A stretch of 64,000 bases of DNA from GCA-2733415 sp965178655 (GTDB taxonomy: Bacteria > Bacteroidota > Bacteroidia > Flavobacteriales > Flavobacteriaceae). Positions within the stretch are counted from its first letter, which is position 1. Every line of letters starts with the position of its first letter. Under the pieces are notes generated by a model, which was given only the letters and a program-made list of their open reading frames with translations, searched no databases and was not told the origin of the DNA. The translations under genes and the position numbers were made by a program. Shown here one piece after another: positions 59,177 through 64,000 of the stretch. The stretch lies in the NCBI GenBank assembly GCA_965178655.1, contig OZ238266.1, positions 1,550,001 to 1,614,000 of the forward strand, given 5' to 3'.

Positions 59177-59197
59177 GGTATTAGTTGTTAGCGTACT

Positions 59198-61453
59198 TTA
59201 GTCTTTGTACGCTTCTAACAAGCTCATTGTAGCTTTAATTAAATCCTTTGTTTCTAACAACAGACTAAAATATAGTGTGGTGTTTTTAGGACTATCATCT
59301 TCAGTTCTTGTTCTAGATACTTGTTTCTTAATACGGTCATTTACTTCGTCTAGTAATTGTTGTTTCTCTGCCATAATAGCAGGGATATTATCAAAATCAC
59401 GTTCAGAGAAAGTACTCTTTATTTTTCCAAACAATGTCTTTAACTGTTGCACAGTTTCTTTTAAGTCTTTAATCTGGTTAAAGCGTAACTTTAGGTGATT
59501 ATTGTTTACATGCTTATGACTTGCTTTAGCAATATACTCTAGAGATTGCGACATGTCTTGTAAGTCTCCCAATACATTAATGTAAAAATCACTTGCTCCA
59601 ACACTAGACTCGTCTAAGTTTTTAATGAAATAGAAAATGTTATCCTTTAATTCTTCAACCTCAGTATTTAACTTGTTTACTCCTTTTTTACTCTTTTTAA
59701 GTCCTACTAAATCTTGTTTAGCCAAACCATCTATAGTAGTGGTGTAAATCTTAGAAGCTCTACTTACAACGGCTCTAATGTTATCAGCACTTTCGTTAAC
59801 AACACCTTGTATAGAACTGCTTTCCGCTTTATTAATACTGTCTTCTTCTTTTACAGCATTTGCTTTTTTACGGTGTGCTAGCATGTTTTTAATTAATAAC
59901 ATTGCAGTAAGAAGTAATAGTATAGGAACCATAACTTCTACATTCCAAGAAATTAAAAAGGCAACTGTAGCGGCAGCACAAAAGGCACTAATAGCAGTTA
60001 AGAACCATCCTCCAATAACATTTAATACTCCTGCAACTCTATATACTGCACTTTCAGCTCCCCAAGCTTTATCTGCTAAAGAGGTACCCATAGCTACCAT
60101 GAAAGTAACATAGGTTGTAGATAATGGTAGTTTATATGATGTTGCTATAGAAATTAGTATTCCGGCAACCATTAAGTTTACAGAAGCCCTAACCATATCA
60201 AAAGCAGGTAGCTCATGTGTTTTACCTTTAGCTAATGCAATTGTTGGCTTTTCAAATTGTGAATCAATCTTATTAGTAACAGCAGTTGGTAAAATAGCCG
60301 AGAACCCTCTAGAAGCTAAAATAGAAACACGTACTAATCCTCTAGAAATAAAGTTTGGCTGAAAACGCTCTTTTGTTTCTCCTTGGCTAGATAGGTCTAA
60401 AGAGGTTTTTAAAACTTCTTTAGATTTTGATGATAACCATAAGGTAGCAACCATAATAATACTGGCAAGAAGTAACCAAAGTGTAGGTGTTGGTACTTTT
60501 TTACCTAAGGCATCCATAGCAAATTCTGATGCTGGAATACCAGAACCATTCCATGCTTCAAACGATTGCCATCCTGCAATAGGAACTCCAATAAAGTTCA
60601 CCAAGTCATTACCTGCAAAGGCAAGTGCTAATGAAAAAGTACCTACTATAATAATAAGTTTATAAATATTCTTCTTAAAGAACTTCATGAATACATAAGA
60701 GAATGCAGTCCAAAAAATAAAGAAACCGGCAACTAGTTCAGCAACAAATGTTTCTAAATAGGTCTTAATAGTTAGTCCGTTTGTAAAGTCAAAACTTTTC
60801 TTAGCAAGGTCAGATCCTTTAATACCTTTCATTAATATAAAGTAAATCAATGCGGTTAAAGCAATACCTCCAAATAAAGCACCTACCCAAACGGCTTTCT
60901 TTTCGAAATGAAATGATAATAAAACACGAGATACATATTGTACAATAGCACCCACAGAAAAGGCTACAATTACAGAGAGTAGAATACCACCAATAATTTG
61001 TTTTGCTTTAGAAGTGTTTATGTACTCAAATAAATCTGTGTATTGTTGTGTGCTGTCGGCTCCAATTTTTAATAAAGCAATACAAACAGCTGCACCTAAT
61101 AGGTTAAAAACAATAGAAACAGTTGTAGAGGTAGGCATACCTAAAGTATTAAAGATATCTAATAACAAGATATCAGTAATCATTACTGCCATGAAAATAA
61201 TCATGATTTCATCAAACATAAAGTTTCCAGGAACAAAAATTCCTTTTCGGGCAACTTCCATCATACCACTAGAGAATAGTGCCCCACAGGCAATACCAAT
61301 ACTGGCAACAATCATAATTGTTTTAAATGATACTGCTTTTGATCCTATAGCAGAGTTTAAAAAATTAACGGCATCATTACTAACACCAACAACCAAATCG
61401 ATTACCGCTAATACTCCTAGCGCAATAACCATTAAAAGATAAATATTATCCAT
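59198..61453 (-). CDS. PiT-family inorganic phosphate transporter with C-terminal PhoU-like domain
   Basis: A 751-residue inner-membrane transporter. ATG 61453 is used; a TTG at 61486 would add 11 basic residues. The membrane domain contains PiT signatures 'GVSNDAVNFLNSAIGSKA' near the N-terminus and 'FAGNDLVNFIGVPIAGW' in the second half, and about 12 helices. A long helical C-terminal region (about 560-750) resembles PhoU, with 'LKDNIFYFIKNLDESS' type helices. This fused layout is frequent in Bacteroidota. It moves phosphate with H+ or Na+. The tail may regulate transport. Confidence 0.92.
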   Translation of the reverse strand: MDNIYLLMVIALGVLAVIDLVVGVSNDAVNFLNSAIGSKAVSFKTIMIVASIGIACGALFSSGMMEVARKGIFVPGNFMFDEIMIIFMAVMITDILLLDIFNTLGMPTSTTVSIVFNLLGAAVCIALLKIGADSTQQYTDLFEYINTSKAKQIIGGILLSVIVAFSVGAIVQYVSRVLLSFHFEKKAVWVGALFGGIALTALIYFILMKGIKGSDLAKKSFDFTNGLTIKTYLETFVAELVAGFFIFWTAFSYVFMKFFKKNIYKLIIIVGTFSLALAFAGNDLVNFIGVPIAGWQSFEAWNGSGIPASEFAMDALGKKVPTPTLWLLLASIIMVATLWLSSKSKEVLKTSLDLSSQGETKERFQPNFISRGLVRVSILASRGFSAILPTAVTNKIDSQFEKPTIALAKGKTHELPAFDMVRASVNLMVAGILISIATSYKLPLSTTYVTFMVAMGTSLADKAWGAESAVYRVAGVLNVIGGWFLTAISAFCAAATVAFLISWNVEVMVPILLLLTAMLLIKNMLAHRKKANAVKEEDSINKAESSSIQGVVNESADNIRAVVSRASKIYTTTIDGLAKQDLVGLKKSKKGVNKLNTEVEELKDNIFYFIKNLDESSVGASDFYINVLGDLQDMSQSLEYIAKASHKHVNNNHLKLRFNQIKDLKETVQQLKTLFGKIKSTFSERDFDNIPAIMAEKQQLLDEVNDRIKKQVSRTRTEDDSPKNTTLYFSLLLETKDLIKATMSLLEAYKD

Positions 61454-61636
61454 ACGTCTTAATTTTGTTTTTAAATAACGATGCAAACTTAACCGAAATA
61501 AAAAGGTTTAATGTTATGCTAATGTTATGAATTGATAAAATGTATGTTATATGTAGTGCTTTTTAGTAATACTAAACAGAATAAAGAACGCTTTTATTTT
61601 GCGTCGTTTTTTAGGAGATATAAAACACAAATAATG

Positions 61637-61644
61637 TATTTTTG
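61637..61644 (+). promoter_or_regulatory. Putative -7 element of serS
   Basis: TATTTTTG matches TAnnTTTG, 20 bp before the serS ATG. Confidence 0.5.
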
Positions 61645-61664
61645 TGTTTTAAAATTAGATAGTA

Positions 61665-62936
61665 ATGTTACAAGTACCCTTTATTAAAGAAAACACTGCA
61701 TTAATTGTTGAGCGATTACAAAAAAGAAATTTTGATGCCGCAGCAATTTTAGATGAGGTTATAGCCTTAGATGACAAAAGACGCAGCACGCAAGTAAAGT
61801 TTGATGATTCACAAGCAGAATTAAACAAACTATCCAAAGAGATTGGTATGTTGTTTAAAAAAGGGGAAACACAAAAAGCAACCTTACTAAAAGAAAAAAC
61901 TGTTCAATTAAAAGAGTCAAGTAAAGCGTTACAAGAAGTAGTTGCTGCAACACAAAAATCTTTAAATAACCTATTGTACACTATACCTAATGTACCACAT
62001 GAGTTGGTAAAAGCAGGAAATAGTGAGGCTGATAATGAAGAAGTTTTTGCTGCAGGACACATACCAGTATTGCATGACGGCGCACTACCACATTGGGAGT
62101 TGGCTAAGAAATATGACATTATTGATTTTGAACTAGGAAACAAAATTTCGGGAGCAGGATTTCCGGTATATAAAGGTAAAGGTGCACGTTTACAACGCGC
62201 CTTAATTTCATATTTTTTAGATAAAAATGTAGCTGCTGGATATACCGAGGTTCAAGTGCCACACATGGTTAATGAGGCTTCTGCAACTGCAACAGGTCAA
62301 TTGCCAGATAAAGAAGGACAAATGTATCATGATGCACAAGATGATTTGTATCTGATTCCTACAGGAGAAGTGCCAGTAACTAACATTTTAAGAAACGATT
62401 TACTTTCGGAAACAGAATTGCCAATCTGTTTTACAGCATATACACCGTGTTTTAGAAGAGAAGCAGGAAGTTATGGTGCACATGTACGTGGATTAAATAG
62501 ACTACATCAGTTCGATAAAGTAGAAATTGTACGTTTTGAGCACCCTGAAAAATCTTATGAGGCTTTAGAAGGCATGGTTGACCATGTTAAAAATATTTTA
62601 GAAGAACTAGCAGTACCTTATAGAATACTACGTTTATGTGGTGGAGATACTGGGTTTACAGCTGCAATGACTTATGATTTTGAATTGTTCTCAACAGCGC
62701 AAGACCGTTGGTTAGAAATTAGTTCAGTATCAAATTTTGAAACCTTTCAGGCAAACCGATTAAAAGTTCGTTACAAAGACGAGAACAATAAAAAACACTT
62801 GCCACACACATTAAATGGTAGTGCTTTAGCCTTGCCAAGAGTATTGGCAGGAATATTAGAAAATTGCCAGACAGAAAAAGGAATAAAAATTCCTGATTGT
62901 TTGGTGCCGTACACTGGTTTTGAGTACATTGATTAA
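61665..62936 (+). CDS. serS: Seryl-tRNA synthetase
   Basis: A 423-residue class II synthetase. An N-terminal coiled-coil tRNA-binding arm (about 30-105, with 'KFDDSQAELNKLSKEIGMLFKKGE' in part) and a catalytic core with motif 2 ('TPCFRREAGSYGAHVRGLNRLHQFDK' in part) and motif 3 ('NGSALALPRVLAGILEN') are visible. Length is normal. It is followed by the LuxE-like gene after 32 bases. Confidence 0.97.
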   Translation: MLQVPFIKENTALIVERLQKRNFDAAAILDEVIALDDKRRSTQVKFDDSQAELNKLSKEIGMLFKKGETQKATLLKEKTVQLKESSKALQEVVAATQKSLNNLLYTIPNVPHELVKAGNSEADNEEVFAAGHIPVLHDGALPHWELAKKYDIIDFELGNKISGAGFPVYKGKGARLQRALISYFLDKNVAAGYTEVQVPHMVNEASATATGQLPDKEGQMYHDAQDDLYLIPTGEVPVTNILRNDLLSETELPICFTAYTPCFRREAGSYGAHVRGLNRLHQFDKVEIVRFEHPEKSYEALEGMVDHVKNILEELAVPYRILRLCGGDTGFTAAMTYDFELFSTAQDRWLEISSVSNFETFQANRLKVRYKDENNKKHLPHTLNGSALALPRVLAGILENCQTEKGIKIPDCLVPYTGFEYID

Positions 62937-62968
62937 TTTGAAAGTGGTTTTTTAAAACCTCCTTGTTT

Positions 62969-63946
62969 ATGCTTGACCAACAAATATTTGAGATAGATTC
63001 CGCTGAGGCGTTCAATAAAACAGCCTTGGCAGTGTTTGCACATCAATTTAAGCATAATAAAGTGTACCGTTCATTTTGCGATTTACTGCATCGCCACCCA
63101 AATGATGTTACTACAATTAATGAAATACCCTTTTTACCAATATCTTTTTTTAAATCAAGAACGGTAGTATCATCTACAGACCCTGTTAAGGCAGTATTTA
63201 CAAGTTCAGGAACTACAGGTAGTCTTACAAGTAAGCATCAGGTTACAGATTTAGCATTGTACCAAAAAAGCTATATAACTGCTTTTCAGCAAACATACGG
63301 ACCTGTTACAGATTATGTGGTATTGGCATTATTGCCATCTTATTTAGAGCGCGACGGCTCTTCATTGGTATATATGGTTAACGATTTAATTCAGCAATCT
63401 GCACATGCCGAGAGTGGTTTTTATCTAAATAACATTAATGCCCTTTGTAAAACTTTAAAAGAGCTTGATGCCCAAGGTAAAAAAGTGCTTTTGATAGGTG
63501 TTTCGTTTGCTTTGTTAGATTTAGTTGAGCAACACCAATTTGCACTAAAGCATACCATAGTTATGGAAACTGGAGGTATGAAAGGCCGACGCAAAGAGTT
63601 AATAAGACCTGAATTGCACGCTAGATTAAAAAAAGGATTTGGAGTGTCTGAAATTCATTCGGAGTATGGAATGACAGAGTTGTTATCACAAGCCTATTCA
63701 ACAGGGAGTGGTGTTTTTAAGACGCCTAAATGGATGAAAGTATTGGCGCGAGATACGGAAGATCCGTTAACAATATTAAATAAATCAACTACAGGTGGTT
63801 TAAATATTATTGATTTAGCAAATATAAATTCTTGTGCATTTATAGCCACCCAAGATCTAGCAAAAGTCTTTGATGATGGCTCTTTTGAAGTGCTTGGAAG
63901 ATTCGATAATTCCGATATTAGAGGATGTAACTTAATGGTTTTATAA
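62969..63946 (+). CDS. LuxE/PaaK-like acyl-activating protein
   Basis: A 325-residue cytoplasmic protein of the adenylate-forming superfamily, acyl-protein synthetase LuxE type. Seen are the AMP-binding loop 'FTSSGTTGSLTSKH', 'ETGGMKGRRKEL', 'HSEYGMTELLSQAY' and the terminal 'GRFDNSDIRGCNLMVL'. LuxE activates a fatty acid as acyl-AMP and transfers it to a Cys; no lux reductase or luciferase genes are nearby, so the substrate is unknown. ATG 62969 is preferred over TTG 62963. It is 32 bases after serS, probably cotranscribed. Confidence 0.88.
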   Translation: MLDQQIFEIDSAEAFNKTALAVFAHQFKHNKVYRSFCDLLHRHPNDVTTINEIPFLPISFFKSRTVVSSTDPVKAVFTSSGTTGSLTSKHQVTDLALYQKSYITAFQQTYGPVTDYVVLALLPSYLERDGSSLVYMVNDLIQQSAHAESGFYLNNINALCKTLKELDAQGKKVLLIGVSFALLDLVEQHQFALKHTIVMETGGMKGRRKELIRPELHARLKKGFGVSEIHSEYGMTELLSQAYSTGSGVFKTPKWMKVLARDTEDPLTILNKSTTGGLNIIDLANINSCAFIATQDLAKVFDDGSFEVLGRFDNSDIRGCNLMVL

Positions 63947-63967
63947 AAACCTTTTTGTAATTAATCT

Positions 63968-64000
63968 CTATTCAGCTACAATAACATAGTAGTTTTTCTT
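63968..64000 (-). CDS. C-terminal fragment of a gene running off the right edge
   Basis: On the minus strand a frame enters from the edge as 'KKNYYVIVAE' and stops with TAG at 63970-63968. It is convergent with the LuxE-like gene. Ten residues are too few to identify it or even to be sure it is coding. Confidence 0.25.
   Translation of the reverse strand, partial: KKNYYVIVAE

Overview
This 64 kb window is chromosomal DNA from a bacterium of the Bacteroidota, most likely a marine Flavobacteriaceae. Supporting signs are the AT-rich sequence, recurring promoter elements of the Bacteroidota type (TAnnTTTG at -7, sometimes with TTG near -33), many lipoproteins and TonB-dependent receptors, and gene neighbourhoods such as surE-lpxB, rimP-nusA-infB and odhAB that look flavobacterial. 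The species cannot be named from the sequence alone. No rRNA, tRNA, CRISPR array, prophage or transposase was seen.

Layout. 1-6.0 kb: end of a gene running off the left edge, a tail-specific protease, then surE, a small membrane protein, lpxB, an NlpC/P60 lipoprotein and an unknown secreted protein. 6.0-14.4 kb (minus strand): a PpiD/SurA-like foldase, a CNNM/CorC-type membrane protein, and the rimP-nusA-infB operon, whose leader has a hairpin plus T-tract resembling an attenuator. 14.6-20 kb: universal stress protein, porin, small secreted protein, SulP anion transporter and beta-carbonic anhydrase; the last two form a bicarbonate/CO2 handling pair. 20-24 kb: dGTPase, cold-shock protein, small membrane protein, aspS. 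24-37 kb: a large TonB receptor, a TetR-controlled RND efflux operon with a clear operator palindrome, polyprenyl diphosphate synthase and a small partner.

35-45.4 kb (minus strand): a complete nitrous oxide reductase region: fasciclin lipoprotein, c-type cytochrome, NosZ, a membrane protein, NosL, NosD, NosF, NosY, then a Cys-motif small protein, a Met/His-rich lipoprotein and a TonB receptor. The receptor carries CxxxM and HxM motifs at the spacing of the copper-binding site of Pseudomonas OprC, so the region appears to join copper import, copper delivery and N2O reduction. Two palindromes of the CRP/FNR type lie about 43 bp upstream of the predicted starts of its two halves. The electron-transfer and copper-delivery proteins all have lipoprotein signals.

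45.4-49.9 kb: the 2-oxoglutarate dehydrogenase genes odhA and odhB, with a structured leader. 49.9-54.4 kb: an accessory island of gene remnants, a PIN-type toxin-antitoxin pair, a putative PD-(D/E)xK endonuclease and small orphan genes. These are separated by three direct copies of a foldable repeat of about 130 bp whose main stem shows compensatory change; this is the least explained structure in the window. 54.4-64 kb: polA (proofreading site apparently lost), a metallophosphoesterase, a thioredoxin-fold protein without catalytic cysteines, a PiT phosphate transporter with a PhoU-like tail, serS, and a LuxE-like acyl-activating protein.
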